NCBI RefSeq assembly: GCF_000383675.1 | Contig: NZ_KB911821.1 | Coordinates: forward strand, 917,749-981,748 | Length of the DNA: 64,000 bases | Source of the DNA: Terracoccus sp. 273MFTsu3.1 | Lineage (GTDB): Bacteria > Actinomycetota > Actinomycetes > Actinomycetales > Dermatophilaceae | Direction of reading: 5' to 3' | In this document: piece by piece, positions 34,837-42,929 of the stretch | Layout: every line of letters begins with the position of its first letter | How positions within the stretch are numbered: position 1 is the first letter of the stretch | Translations under genes and position numbers: made by a program | The notes under the pieces: generated by a model | What the model was told of the DNA's origin: nothing | What the model saw: the letters and a program-made list of their open reading frames with translations, nothing else | The model's database searches: none

Positions 34837-35906
34837 GCGCTCCGAGCCGCGTCGGGGACGGACTCGACGCGCGGATCCGCCTGTCCCGCGGCGAGATCGA
34901 GGTCGACGTGACCCTGACCGCCGAGCCCGGACAGGTCATCGGCGTCCTCGGCCCCAACGGCGGCGGCAAGACGACCACGGTGCTCGCGCTCGCCGGCGTG
35001 CTGCCCCTCGCCGAGGGCCACGTCCGGGTCGGCGGCCAGGTGTGGGACGACGGGCGGCGGCGCCTCGCGCCGGAGCAGCGCGCGGTCGGGCTCATGCTCG
35101 CCGACAGCCTGCTCTTCCCTCACCTGAGGGCCCTCGACAACGTCGCCTTCGGCCCGCGCAGCCGCGGCGTCGGGCGGCACGAGGCGCGAGACCGCGCGCG
35201 CACCGAGCTCGAGCGCGTCGGCCTCTCCGACCGCACCGCCGCACGCCCCCGCGAGCTCTCGTCGGGACAGCAGGCCCGCGTGGCCCTCGCCCGCGCCCTG
35301 GCCACCGACCCGGCGCTCCTCCTCCTCGACGAGCCGCTCGCTGCCCTCGACCCCGACACGCGCGCACGGACACGCAGCGACCTCGCAGCCCGCCTCACGG
35401 CATACGACGGCGTGACGGTGCTCGTCACCCACGACCCCCTCGACGCACTGACGCTCGCCGACCACCTCGTCTTCGTCGAGGACGGACGGGTCACCCAGTT
35501 CGGCACACCCGCCGAGGTGCTGAGCGAGCCACGGAGTGCCTACGTGGGCACCGTCGTCGGGCTCAACCTGTATGCCGCGCAGGGAGACTCGCACGGTCAC
35601 GTGCACACCGCGGACGGTGGGCTCATCGTCACGACGAGCCCGACGGAGGGGGCCGTGTGGGCGACGGTGCCACCGAGTGCCGTGTCGCTGCACCGTCACC
35701 ACCCGGAAGGGTCCCCACGCAACACCTGGCGGCTGCGCATCGCGTCCGTGACCATGCAGGGCCAGTCGGCCCGCATCGGTCTCGTCGGCGAGGTGCCGCT
35801 CACCGCCGAGGTGACGCTCGAGTCGGTCACGGCGCTGGGGCTGCAGGTCGGTCAGGACGTGTGGGCGGCCGTCAAGGCCACCGAGGTGCGCACCTACCCC
35901 CGCTGA
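34833..35906 (+). CDS. modC: Molybdate ABC transporter ATP-binding protein
   Basis: ATPase of 357 aa. Walker A is GPNGGGKTT, the signature is LSSGQQARVALARAL (LSSGQ in place of LSGGQ), Walker B is LLLLDEPLAALD, and the H-loop is VTHDPLDAL. A C-terminal TOBE domain (about 290-355, with SVTMQGQSARIGLVGEVP) is typical of ModC and can bind the oxyanion for feedback. It is the last gene of the operon and is followed by the repeat cluster at 35922. Confidence 0.95.
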   Translation: MSAPSRVGDGLDARIRLSRGEIEVDVTLTAEPGQVIGVLGPNGGGKTTTVLALAGVLPLAEGHVRVGGQVWDDGRRRLAPEQRAVGLMLADSLLFPHLRALDNVAFGPRSRGVGRHEARDRARTELERVGLSDRTAARPRELSSGQQARVALARALATDPALLLLDEPLAALDPDTRARTRSDLAARLTAYDGVTVLVTHDPLDALTLADHLVFVEDGRVTQFGTPAEVLSEPRSAYVGTVVGLNLYAAQGDSHGHVHTADGGLIVTTSPTEGAVWATVPPSAVSLHRHHPEGSPRNTWRLRIASVTMQGQSARIGLVGEVPLTAEVTLESVTALGLQVGQDVWAAVKATEVRTYPR

Positions 35907-35921
35907 GCCTCCCCTCCCACC

Positions 35922-36042
35922 CACTCGAGTGAGCGCGTGGTCCCACTCGAGTGAGCGCTCGGCCCCGCTCGAGTGAGCGCGTGGCCCCATCCTTCGCGGT
36001 GCCGCGCGCTCACTCGACGGTGACGGGGCGCTCACTCGACGG
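35922..36042. repeat. Cluster of ACTCGAGTGAGCGC repeats, three direct and two inverted
   Basis: Copies at 35922-35936, 35944-35958 and 35967-35980 read CACTCGAGTGAGCGC (the last is GCTCGAG...). Inverted copies GCGCTCACTCGACGG are at 36006-36020 and 36028-36042. The direct and inverted sets can pair into a large stem between the convergent modC and MFS genes. The inverted copies also encode the last ten residues and the stop codon of the MFS protein. Confidence 0.9.
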
Positions 36043-37281
36043 GGTGGCCGCGTGGCGGACGCGGAGGAAGGCGAGCACGGACGGCAGCTGCACGACCGCC
36101 GCCACGATGAGCGCCACGGGGATCGACGTCCGGGTCGCGAGCGCCCCGAGGGGCGGCCCGCCCGCGACCTGGCCGATCGCGTTGGCCTGGCTGTTCATCG
36201 ACAGCACCGTCGCCCGCGACGACGACTCGAGGTTGCGGTTGAGCCACGTCGCCTGGATCGGCGCGCTGAAGGCGCTGCTCGCGTTGTGCAGCCACAGCGC
36301 GATGAGGACGAGCCACAGGTTCCCGAGCAGGGCGACCCCGACGACGGCGACGACCTGCGCCGCGGCGGCGAGCGCCACCGGCAGTCCCGGGTTCTCCTCG
36401 ACCACCCGTGCCGGCAGCCAGCGGCTGCTCGCCCCCGACGCGAGCAGCGACACGACCGACCCGATGAGCGCGAAGACCGTGAACGCCACGGCGGGGTCGC
36501 TGCCGAAGACCGCCGGCATCGCGAAGGTGTCGAGCACGCGCACCTGCCAGAGCCGGTCGAAGACCTCGCTCGACAGGCCGACGAGCACGCTGACGAGGAG
36601 GAAGACGCGCACGACCCGTCGTCCGCGAGCCACGGCGAGACCCGCGACGAACTGGTCCCTGAGGTGTCCGAACGTCTCGCGGTCACCGCGTGGCGTCGGG
36701 TGGAAGTGGCGCTCGGGCATCGCCACCGCCAGGCCCACGGCAAGGAGCACGAGCGTCACGCCGGCCACGACGATCGGCACCCGCAGGGCGATGAGACCCA
36801 GACCGCCCGCGGCCAGCGTGCCGAGGAAGCCGAAGGCGAGGTCGAGCTGGGTCTCGCGCGTGAAGACGGGCGCGACGTGCTCCTCACCCACCTCGTCGGT
36901 GATCCACGCCTGCAGCGCACCGGACGTGAAGGTGTAGCCGATGCCCCAGACGACGTTGCCGACGAGCGCGGCAGCGAAGGTCGCGACGACGCCCTCGACG
37001 GCGAAGCCGACCCCGACGAGGAGGAAGCCGATGATGACCGAGACGCGGCGGCTGTGCAGGTCGGCGACGATCCCCGTCGGCACCTCGAAGACGAAGCACG
37101 TCGCCTCGAGCACCGTGCCGACGAGGACCATCTGGAACGGGTCGAGGCCGACGACGCGGTACTGGAACACGAGGTTCAGGGTGAAGCACGCCGCGAAGGC
37201 GAAGGCGGCGACAGCCGTCAGCACGTAGAAGGTGGACGTCGCGTCCGCCTCGCGCAGCGGACGCCGCAGGAGCGTGAGCAC
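36010..37281 (-). CDS. MFS transporter
   Basis: The protein is 423 aa with about 12 membrane helices. It resembles the actinobacterial MFS branch with the opening FYVLTAVAAFAFAACFTLNLVFQYRVVGLDPFQ-type segment, the motif VPTGIVADLHSRRVSVIIG after helix 2, and WLNRNLESSSRATVLSMNSQANAIGQ in the second half. The substrate is unknown. The C-terminus (SSERPVTVE) and stop come from the repeat cluster, so this end of the gene has probably been replaced by repeat sequence. It is not obviously in an operon. Confidence 0.9.
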   Translation of the reverse strand: MLTLLRRPLREADATSTFYVLTAVAAFAFAACFTLNLVFQYRVVGLDPFQMVLVGTVLEATCFVFEVPTGIVADLHSRRVSVIIGFLLVGVGFAVEGVVATFAAALVGNVVWGIGYTFTSGALQAWITDEVGEEHVAPVFTRETQLDLAFGFLGTLAAGGLGLIALRVPIVVAGVTLVLLAVGLAVAMPERHFHPTPRGDRETFGHLRDQFVAGLAVARGRRVVRVFLLVSVLVGLSSEVFDRLWQVRVLDTFAMPAVFGSDPAVAFTVFALIGSVVSLLASGASSRWLPARVVEENPGLPVALAAAAQVVAVVGVALLGNLWLVLIALWLHNASSAFSAPIQATWLNRNLESSSRATVLSMNSQANAIGQVAGGPPLGALATRTSIPVALIVAAVVQLPSVLAFLRVRHAATPSSERPVTVE

Positions 37282-37352
37282 GCTCCGACGGTAGGGCCTG
37301 CGGGGTGCCCGCGTCCCCGGGGTTTCCGGGACGCCCGCCCGCTGGGCGCGGC

Positions 37353-37383
37353 GGTGGCCGGGACCTCAGCGGTCCCGGCCACC
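37353..37383 (-). terminator. Terminator after the I36-M23 gene
   Basis: GGTGGCCGGGACC (37353-37365) pairs perfectly with 37371-37383 around a 5-base loop, ten bases past the stop codon on the minus strand. Confidence 0.8.
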
Positions 37384-37393
37384 GGTCGGGCGC

Positions 37394-38290
37394 TCAGGGG
37401 AGCGCGAGGAAGGCGTTGCGCAGGAGGGGCTGGTTGTTGACGAAGCCGTAGCTCGCGCACGCGGCCGCGCTGCACGAGACACGCGAGTCGACGCCGACCC
37501 GCATGTCGATGTGCAGGTGCGAGTCGGTGCAGAGGGCGTGGTACTTCGTCCCGACGTAGCCGATGCGCTGGCCCTTGGTCACCGACTGCCCGACCGAGAC
37601 GACCGGGGCGGGGCTGTCGTCCATGTGGGCGAAGTACCAGAGGCGGCCGAAGCCGTCCTTGACCGTGACGGTGCTGCCGACGCTGTCGCAGCCGGTGCTG
37701 CCCGCGCGGATGTTCTTCGTCATGACCGTCCCGTTGACCGGGGAGAGGACCGAGGTACCGGTCGCGGCGAAGATGTCGGAGGCGTTGTAGTCGTGGTGGC
37801 AGTTGACCTTGCTGTCCCAGCACCAGTGCGGCGTGCGGTTCTTGATGTCGGCCTGGTTGACGGCGAGCGGGAAGCGCAGCGACGCGTCGCCGATGATCTG
37901 CGAGGCGTTGTTGTTCTTGACGTTGGCGTTGAGGTCGACCTGGGCGCCGTTGGGCACCTCGTCGTAGGTGCCGCCGAAGTCGCTGTTGTAGAAGACGAAG
38001 ACCGACTTCCCCGTGCGGTTCCAGACCGACGCGGTGTTGTTCTTGACGCACTGGCCCTGGCCCGAGCCGCTGCTGACGAACTCGATGCACCCCGAGCCGG
38101 TGCCGTAGTCGCGCTGCGAGTTGACGAGGTCGACGCGCGACCCGGCGTTGCCGCTGTTGTAGTAGAGACAGAACTCGCCGGACTCGCACACCCCGTTGCG
38201 GGCCGTGGCGTTGGCGTTCGGCGCGGTGCCGACGAGGGCGGCTGCGACGCCGAGCACGGCGACCAGTCCGACTGCGAATCTCCTGAACAT
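37394..38290 (-). CDS. Secreted M23 peptidase with N-terminal I36-like domain
   Basis: The protein is 298 aa. A signal peptide (to about ATA at 31) is followed by an inhibitor-I36/crystallin-like domain (CESGEFCLYYNSGNAGS through SDFGGTYDEV). An M23 lysostaphin-like peptidase domain comes next. Its zinc ligands are probably the His and Asp of CHHDYNASDIF and the second His of DSHLHIDM, although the usual HxGxD spacing is altered. Family members cut peptidoglycan cross-links. Many cysteines suggest disulfides outside the cell. It is divergent from the acyl-CoA dehydrogenase gene. Confidence 0.87.
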   Translation of the reverse strand: MFRRFAVGLVAVLGVAAALVGTAPNANATARNGVCESGEFCLYYNSGNAGSRVDLVNSQRDYGTGSGCIEFVSSGSGQGQCVKNNTASVWNRTGKSVFVFYNSDFGGTYDEVPNGAQVDLNANVKNNNASQIIGDASLRFPLAVNQADIKNRTPHWCWDSKVNCHHDYNASDIFAATGTSVLSPVNGTVMTKNIRAGSTGCDSVGSTVTVKDGFGRLWYFAHMDDSPAPVVSVGQSVTKGQRIGYVGTKYHALCTDSHLHIDMRVGVDSRVSCSAAACASYGFVNNQPLLRNAFLALP

Positions 38291-38403
38291 CTCGTGTCCT
38301 TCCGAGCGGTGAGGTGGTGCCCTGTACGGCCACTGAACCGGCGTGGCCTAACAAGCGGCTAACCCCTTGCCAGCCCGTCCGCCCACCGGGTCCGTCTCAC
38401 ACT

Positions 38404-38432
38404 TTGGACGAAATGCTCGGACGTCCTAGTAT
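38404..38432 (+). promoter_or_regulatory. Leaderless promoter of the acyl-CoA dehydrogenase gene
   Basis: TTGGAC (38404-38409) and TAGTAT (38427-38432) lie 17 bases apart, close to ideal. The -10 box ends six bases before the ATG, so the transcript should start at or next to the start codon. GGACGTCC (38419-38426), a palindrome, fills the end of the spacer. Confidence 0.7.
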
Positions 38433-38438
38433 CGAGCC

Positions 38439-39584
38439 ATGCCAGCGACGAGGCTGATGCCGACCGACGAAGCCACCGACCTGATCGAGCTGACGCGAGA
38501 GATCTGCCGCAAGGACCTCGCGCCCAAGGTCGACGACGCCGAACGCGCCCGCACCTTTCCCGAGGAGACCTTCCGCACGCTGGGCCGGGCCGGCCTGCTG
38601 TCACTGCCCTATGCCGAGGAGTTCGGTGGGGCCGACCAGCCCTACGAGGTCTACCTCCAGGTCGTCGAGGAGATCGCCTCGGTCTGGATGAGCGTGGCCG
38701 TCGGGGTCAGCGTGCACAGCCTCACGGCCTATCCCGTCGCGACCTTCGGCACCCGCGAGCAGCAGGAGGCCCTCCTGCCGGGGATGCTCTCGGGTGCGCA
38801 GCTCGGTGCCTACTGCCTCTCCGAGCCCCTGGCCGGTTCCGACATCGCCTCGATGACGACGCGGGCAACCCGCTCCGGCGACGGCTGGTCGCTCAAGGGC
38901 ACCAAGGCGTGGATCTCGCACGCCGGGCACGCCGACTACTACACGACCTTCGCGCGCACGTCCGACGAGGGCGGCAAGGGCCTGTCGACCTTCATCGTCC
39001 CCGGTGACGCCACTGGCCTGACCTTCGCCGAGCCCGAGCGCAAGATGGGGCTGCACTGCGACCCCGTCGCCCAGGTCATGTTCGACGGCGTTCCCGTCGA
39101 CGGCTCGCGGCTCGTCGGTCACGAGGGCGACGGCATGAAGATGGCCCTGTCGGCCCTCGACGCCGGACGCCTCGGCATCGCCGCCGCCGCCACGGGCCTG
39201 GCCCAGGCCGCCCTCGACGCCGCCGCCGACTACGCGACCGAGCGACAGCAGTTCGGCCGACGCATCGCAGACTTCCAGGGACTCGCCTTCCTCATCGCCG
39301 ACATGGAGGCCGCGGTCACCTCGGCGCGCGCCACCTACCTCCATGCCGCCCGCCTCAAGGACGCGGGGCGGGGCTTCGGCAAGGAGGCCGCCGTCGCGAA
39401 GCTCGTCGCGACCGACGCGGCCATGAAGGTGACCACCGACGCCGTCCAGGTGCTCGGCGGCGCCGGCTACACCGAGGACTTCCCGCTCGAGCGCTACATG
39501 CGCGAGGCGAAGGTGACCCAGATCTTCGAGGGCACCAACCAGATCCAGCGCCTCGTCATCTCGCGCCAGCTCCTCGCCCGTTGA
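38439..39584 (+). CDS. Acyl-CoA dehydrogenase
   Basis: Flavoenzyme of 381 aa that introduces the 2,3 double bond into acyl-CoA. FAD-binding segments AYCLSEPLAGSDIASM and WISHAGHADYYTTFART are followed by RQQFGRRIADFQ. The catalytic Glu is in IFEGTNQIQRLVISRQ at the C-terminus. The length is normal for short/branched-chain enzymes. Chain-length preference cannot be read. It forms a likely unit with the SDR gene 51 bases downstream. No electron-transfer flavoprotein gene is in the window. Confidence 0.95.
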   Translation: MPATRLMPTDEATDLIELTREICRKDLAPKVDDAERARTFPEETFRTLGRAGLLSLPYAEEFGGADQPYEVYLQVVEEIASVWMSVAVGVSVHSLTAYPVATFGTREQQEALLPGMLSGAQLGAYCLSEPLAGSDIASMTTRATRSGDGWSLKGTKAWISHAGHADYYTTFARTSDEGGKGLSTFIVPGDATGLTFAEPERKMGLHCDPVAQVMFDGVPVDGSRLVGHEGDGMKMALSALDAGRLGIAAAATGLAQAALDAAADYATERQQFGRRIADFQGLAFLIADMEAAVTSARATYLHAARLKDAGRGFGKEAAVAKLVATDAAMKVTTDAVQVLGGAGYTEDFPLERYMREAKVTQIFEGTNQIQRLVISRQLLAR

Positions 39585-39635
39585 CCCCGACCGGCATCTG
39601 CTCCCGCTGACCTCCCGACGCCCGAAAGGCTTGTC

Positions 39636-40412
39636 ATGCAGCTGAACTCGTCCACCGTCGCCGTCGTCACCGGTGGGGGCTCCGGCCTCGGCGGTGCCAC
39701 CGTACGCCGCCTCGTCGCCGACGGCGCCACCGTCGTCATCATCGACCTCGAGGGCTCCACCGCGCCGGCGCTCGTCGACGAGCTCAACGCGCAGCGCGAG
39801 GGCAGCGCCGTCTTCGTCGCGGCCGACGTGCGCGACGAGACCCAGGTGCAGGCCGCGATCGACCGGGCCACCGCGCTCGGCGAGCTGCGCATCGCCGTCA
39901 ACTGCGCTGGTGTCGCCACCCCCGGTCGCGTCATCGGGCGAGGCGGCCCGCTCTCCCTCGAGACGTTCCGGACGGTCATCGACATCAACCTCGTCGGGTC
40001 GTTCAACGTCCTGCGTCTCGCGGCAGCGGCCATGCTCGGCAACGAGCCCGTCGACGGCGACCGCGGCGTCATCGTCAACACGGCCAGCATCGCCGCCTTC
40101 GACGGCCAGATCGGCCAGGCCGCGTACGCCGCGAGCAAGGGCGGCATCGTCGGCCTCACCCTGTCGGCTGCTCGAGACCTGGCGGACAAGGCGATCCGCG
40201 TCATGACGGTCGCCCCCGGCACCTTCGAGACGCCGATGCTCGCCGGACTGCCGGGCGAGGTCAAGGAGGTCCTCGAGAAGCAGGTCCCCCACCCCTCGCG
40301 CCTCGGCCGCCCCGAGGAGTACGCCAACCTCGTGCGCCACATCGTCGACAACCCCATGCTCAACGGCGAGGTCATCCGCCTCGACGGCGCCCTGCGTATG
40401 CCGCCGCGCTGA
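39636..40412 (+). CDS. Short-chain dehydrogenase (3-hydroxyacyl-CoA dehydrogenase-like)
   Basis: The protein is 258 aa, like type-2 3-hydroxyacyl-CoA dehydrogenase. The NAD(H)-binding [13 protein letters not shown] and the Asp of VIIDLEGS (favouring NAD over NADP) are at the N-terminus. [23 protein letters not shown] carries the catalytic Ser, Tyr and Lys. [13 protein letters not shown] follows. GAAAGG precedes the ATG. Together with the acyl-CoA dehydrogenase it would supply two steps of beta-oxidation of a branched or short acyl-CoA. Confidence 0.93.
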   Translation: MQLNSSTVAVVTGGGSGLGGATVRRLVADGATVVIIDLEGSTAPALVDELNAQREGSAVFVAADVRDETQVQAAIDRATALGELRIAVNCAGVATPGRVIGRGGPLSLETFRTVIDINLVGSFNVLRLAAAAMLGNEPVDGDRGVIVNTASIAAFDGQIGQAAYAASKGGIVGLTLSAARDLADKAIRVMTVAPGTFETPMLAGLPGEVKEVLEKQVPHPSRLGRPEEYANLVRHIVDNPMLNGEVIRLDGALRMPPR

Positions 40413-40433
40413 GGCCCCGCCGCCCCGTCCGAC

Positions 40434-40467
40434 GTGTGCCACCTGACGTTGCCGCGGGGCGGCACAC
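40434..40467. terminator. Possible bidirectional terminator
   Basis: GTGTGCC (40434-40440) and GGCACAC (40461-40467) pair over 7 bp with a 20-base loop that may fold further. It lies between the convergent SDR gene and the small-partner gene. Confidence 0.4.
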
Positions 40468-40485
40468 GCGTCTTCCGGGCGAGCC

Positions 40486-40881
40486 TCACAGGGGCAGCAT
40501 CGTCGACACGCCGCTGGCCAGAGGTCCGAGCCAGCCGGCGAGGGCGCGGATCGGCTCCACGAGGGCGGCACCGGCCGACGCCAGGGCGCCGAGCGACCTG
40601 AGCCGCTGCGTCAGTCGCTCGAGCGCCGACGCCGCCGCCGCCCGGTCGGGCTCCTCCCCTTCGAGTGCCTCGTCGATGCACCGGGCCTCGTGCCGCGTCA
40701 CCGGGTCTGCCGTCGCCTCGGGGCACGCGTCGATGGCTGATCGGAGGTCGGCCACGGCGTCTCGACCCTGGTTGAGGTCCTGGTGCAGGCGGACCGTCGA
40801 GCGCTGCCCGCCGTGGACGTGCTGGTCGCCGTCGACGTTGTTGATCGTGCCTGCGTTCTGGTTGTTGATGTTGAAGGTCAT
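40486..40881 (-). CDS. Small helical protein with N-terminal AGTINNV motif, partner of the FHA protein
   Basis: The protein is 131 aa and I do not recognise a family. Residues 4-26 are Asn/Gly/Gln-rich and contain AGTINNVDGDQ (10-20), which matches AGTINNVGRDQ in the adjacent FHA protein at nine of eleven positions. The rest is predicted helical. Residues 90-131 are hydrophobic and Gly/Ala/Leu-rich (LASAGAALVEPIRALAGWLG), possibly membrane-seeking. GAGGAG lies seven bases before the ATG, which is ten bases past the FHA gene stop, so the two are one operon. The shared motif suggests that the two proteins assemble through it. Confidence 0.75.
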   Translation of the reverse strand: MTFNINNQNAGTINNVDGDQHVHGGQRSTVRLHQDLNQGRDAVADLRSAIDACPEATADPVTRHEARCIDEALEGEEPDRAAAASALERLTQRLRSLGALASAGAALVEPIRALAGWLGPLASGVSTMLPL

Positions 40882-40891
40882 GGCGGTCTCC

Positions 40892-41722
40892 TCAGCTGTC
40901 GTGTGACCAGGGCCGTGCGGGCATGTCCCGGTCGACCCGCTTGCGTCGCGAGGCGGCGACGACGTGCAGCACGAGTCCGATGACGAACAGCACGACGCCG
41001 ACCGACGAGACCGCGGCGCCGATGAAGGCGAGCTGGAAGCTGCCCATCGACGGCAGGGCTGGCGGGTTCGTCGTTCCCGGCGCCGCGGTGAAGCCCTCAT
41101 CGAGGGCTCCCGTGATGCCCTGCATGAAACCCACGGAGCCGAACAGCTGGACGCCGAAACCGAGAGCGAAGACGACGAAACCGCTCCACAGGAGCCATCG
41201 GGCCCTCGTCCGCGTCGCAGCGATCTCACGCAGGAAGCTCTCGCGCTGGTGGATGTAGGCGTTGAACTGGTCACGCCCGACGTTGTTGATGGTGCCGGCG
41301 CGTTGCTCGTCGACGTCGTAGCGAACTCCGGGCTCAGGGCGGCGGTCGGCACCGGTTCGCGGCAGAGCCTCGGCCGGTGTCGGCCCGACCGGTGGTAGCA
41401 CGCGCGTCCCCGATCCGTCGGTCGAGACCCTGAGCCGGACCCGACCCATGGTCACGACGTCGCCGACGTGCAGCTCGACCACGCCTTCGACCCGCTCGTC
41501 GTTGACCCAGGTGCCTCCCGAGGAGCCGAGGTCCCGGATGAGCACCCGACCGGACCTGACCTCGAGCTTGGCGTGGACCCGGCTGAGGTAGGGGTCGTCG
41601 AAGCGCAGGTCGCACGCCTCGGCGCGCCCGACGAGAAGGTCGTCCTCACCGAGCCGGTAGCGCCGGTCGTGATCCGACTCGGGCGCGAGAACGGTGACGT
41701 GTGTCGAGTGGTCCGTGTGCAT
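40892..41722 (-). CDS. FHA-domain membrane protein with AGTINNV motif
   Basis: The protein is 276 aa. Residues 20-100 are a forkhead-associated domain, which binds phosphothreonine: LLVGRAEACDLRFDD, YLSRVHAKLE and LGSSGGTWVND hold the Gly-Arg, Ser-x-x-His and Asn of the family. Residues 142-152 read AGTINNVGRDQ. A short coil and two membrane helices (about 176-196 and 233-258) follow, then a basic end. The protein would sit at the membrane with the FHA domain and motif inside. It is first in an operon with the small partner protein. Confidence 0.87.
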   Translation of the reverse strand: MHTDHSTHVTVLAPESDHDRRYRLGEDDLLVGRAEACDLRFDDPYLSRVHAKLEVRSGRVLIRDLGSSGGTWVNDERVEGVVELHVGDVVTMGRVRLRVSTDGSGTRVLPPVGPTPAEALPRTGADRRPEPGVRYDVDEQRAGTINNVGRDQFNAYIHQRESFLREIAATRTRARWLLWSGFVVFALGFGVQLFGSVGFMQGITGALDEGFTAAPGTTNPPALPSMGSFQLAFIGAAVSSVGVVLFVIGLVLHVVAASRRKRVDRDMPARPWSHDS

Positions 41723-41904
41723 GACCTGTCCCCTCCGGGCATCCTCGGCGCCCGTACCAGCCGAGGGCGCGCGGCGACGGCGGAACGGTGGATGGGTGCG
41801 CGCCCTCTGTTGCCGTCACCGGACGGAGTGAGCAGCGTCCCCGTGAGATACGCCGGGTCCATGTCTCGCAGCGAGGTGGCCGACCGGGCGGGCACAATGG
41901 CGAG

Positions 41905-42360
41905 GTGAACGAGCCCGGCGGTGACCTCGTGATCGCGGCCGGACCCGGCCTGCGACACGGTCTCGTCATCCCGGCGGCCGAGCTCGTCGAGCGTTTCAGC
42001 CGGTCGTCCGGCCCCGGCGGTCAGGGCGTCAACACGACCGACAGCCGGGTCGAGCTCGTCTTCGACCCGGAGGCCTCGAGCGCGCTGACGCAGACCCAGC
42101 GCGAGCGCCTCGCCACCGCGCTGGAGGGTCGCCTCGTCGGCGGACGGATCACGATCGTCGCCTCCGAGCAGCGGTCCCAGCTGCGCAACCGGGCCGCCGC
42201 CCGCGAGCGGCTCACCGACCTGCTGCGCGAGGGCCTTGCTCCCCCGCCTCCGGCCCGACGGGCGACGAAGCCGACGCGAGGCTCGCAGCGGCGGCGGATC
42301 GAGGGCAAGAAGCGCCGCTCCGAGGTCAAGTCCGGTCGGGGTCGGATCCGACCCGACTGA
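41905..42360 (+). CDS. arfB: Ribosome-rescue peptidyl-tRNA hydrolase ArfB
   Basis: The protein is 151 aa, related to release factor domain 3. FSRSSGPGGQGVNTTDSRVEL holds the catalytic GGQ that frees the peptide from stalled tRNA. The N-terminal GLVIPAAELVERF is typical of ArfB/YaeJ/ICT1. The C-terminus (KPTRGSQRRRIEGKKRRSEV) is a basic tail that in the family threads the empty mRNA channel. The GTG at 41905 is chosen because the domain begins soon after. A CACAAT hexamer six bases upstream may be a -10 box, giving a leaderless message. Confidence 0.93.
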   Translation: MNEPGGDLVIAAGPGLRHGLVIPAAELVERFSRSSGPGGQGVNTTDSRVELVFDPEASSALTQTQRERLATALEGRLVGGRITIVASEQRSQLRNRAAARERLTDLLREGLAPPPPARRATKPTRGSQRRRIEGKKRRSEVKSGRGRIRPD

Positions 42361-42455
42361 CGGCAGCGCGACGACACCGCTCGACGGGCACCCGACCGGA
42401 CGGCATACGCGGGCTTCGGATACGCCCGGAAGCTGAGCCCGAGCCGGGCGGTCGG

Positions 42456-42782
42456 TCAGCCGTGGGGCGGCTCCAACAGCGTCGTGTCGACGACGGCGGC
42501 GACGTCGATGGGGCCGTAGACGTGCGGGAACGTCTCACCCGTCGCCGGGTCACCGACCTCGTGGACCACGCGCGAGGTCAGCCGCGACTCGTCGATGTGC
42601 AGCAGCACGAGGGGTTCGCCGAGGTCGGCGTAGAAGCGCGAGCGCACGACGGGCCACTGCTCCGCCGACGAGGCGTGGACGAAACCCTCCTCGGCGAGCG
42701 AGCGGCCGCGCGTCGAACGCGCATAGGCGCCGTCCCGGAGGGCCTGCTGCCAGTCGGCCTGCTCGGCCAGGTGGTAGATCAT
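42456..42782 (-). CDS. DUF952 family protein
   Basis: The protein is 108 aa and full length for DUF952, a small family with a fold related to ADP-ribosyltransferases but of unknown function. MIYHLAEQADWQQAL, GFVHASSAEQ and ETFPHVYGPI are the conserved blocks. The ATG is set by MIYHLA. The longer frame to 42812 adds ten unrelated residues. It stands alone. Confidence 0.92.
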   Translation of the reverse strand: MIYHLAEQADWQQALRDGAYARSTRGRSLAEEGFVHASSAEQWPVVRSRFYADLGEPLVLLHIDESRLTSRVVHEVGDPATGETFPHVYGPIDVAAVVDTTLLEPPHG

Positions 42783-42929
42783 GCGGCGCGACGCTACCAA
42801 GCCCGCCCGCATGCGGTGACGTGTATCTCAGGCAGCCCCCACTTCCCCTGAGGAGAGAGAGGCTGGAGGTGTGGATCGCGGTCGACCGCAGTCCCCGGCC
42901 GCACGCACCTGCTGGGAGGACGGCGCACC

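Noticed and set aside
35922..36042. Possible CRISPR array
   Set aside because: Spacing is irregular, copies occur in both orientations, the unit is 14 bases and no cas gene is near.
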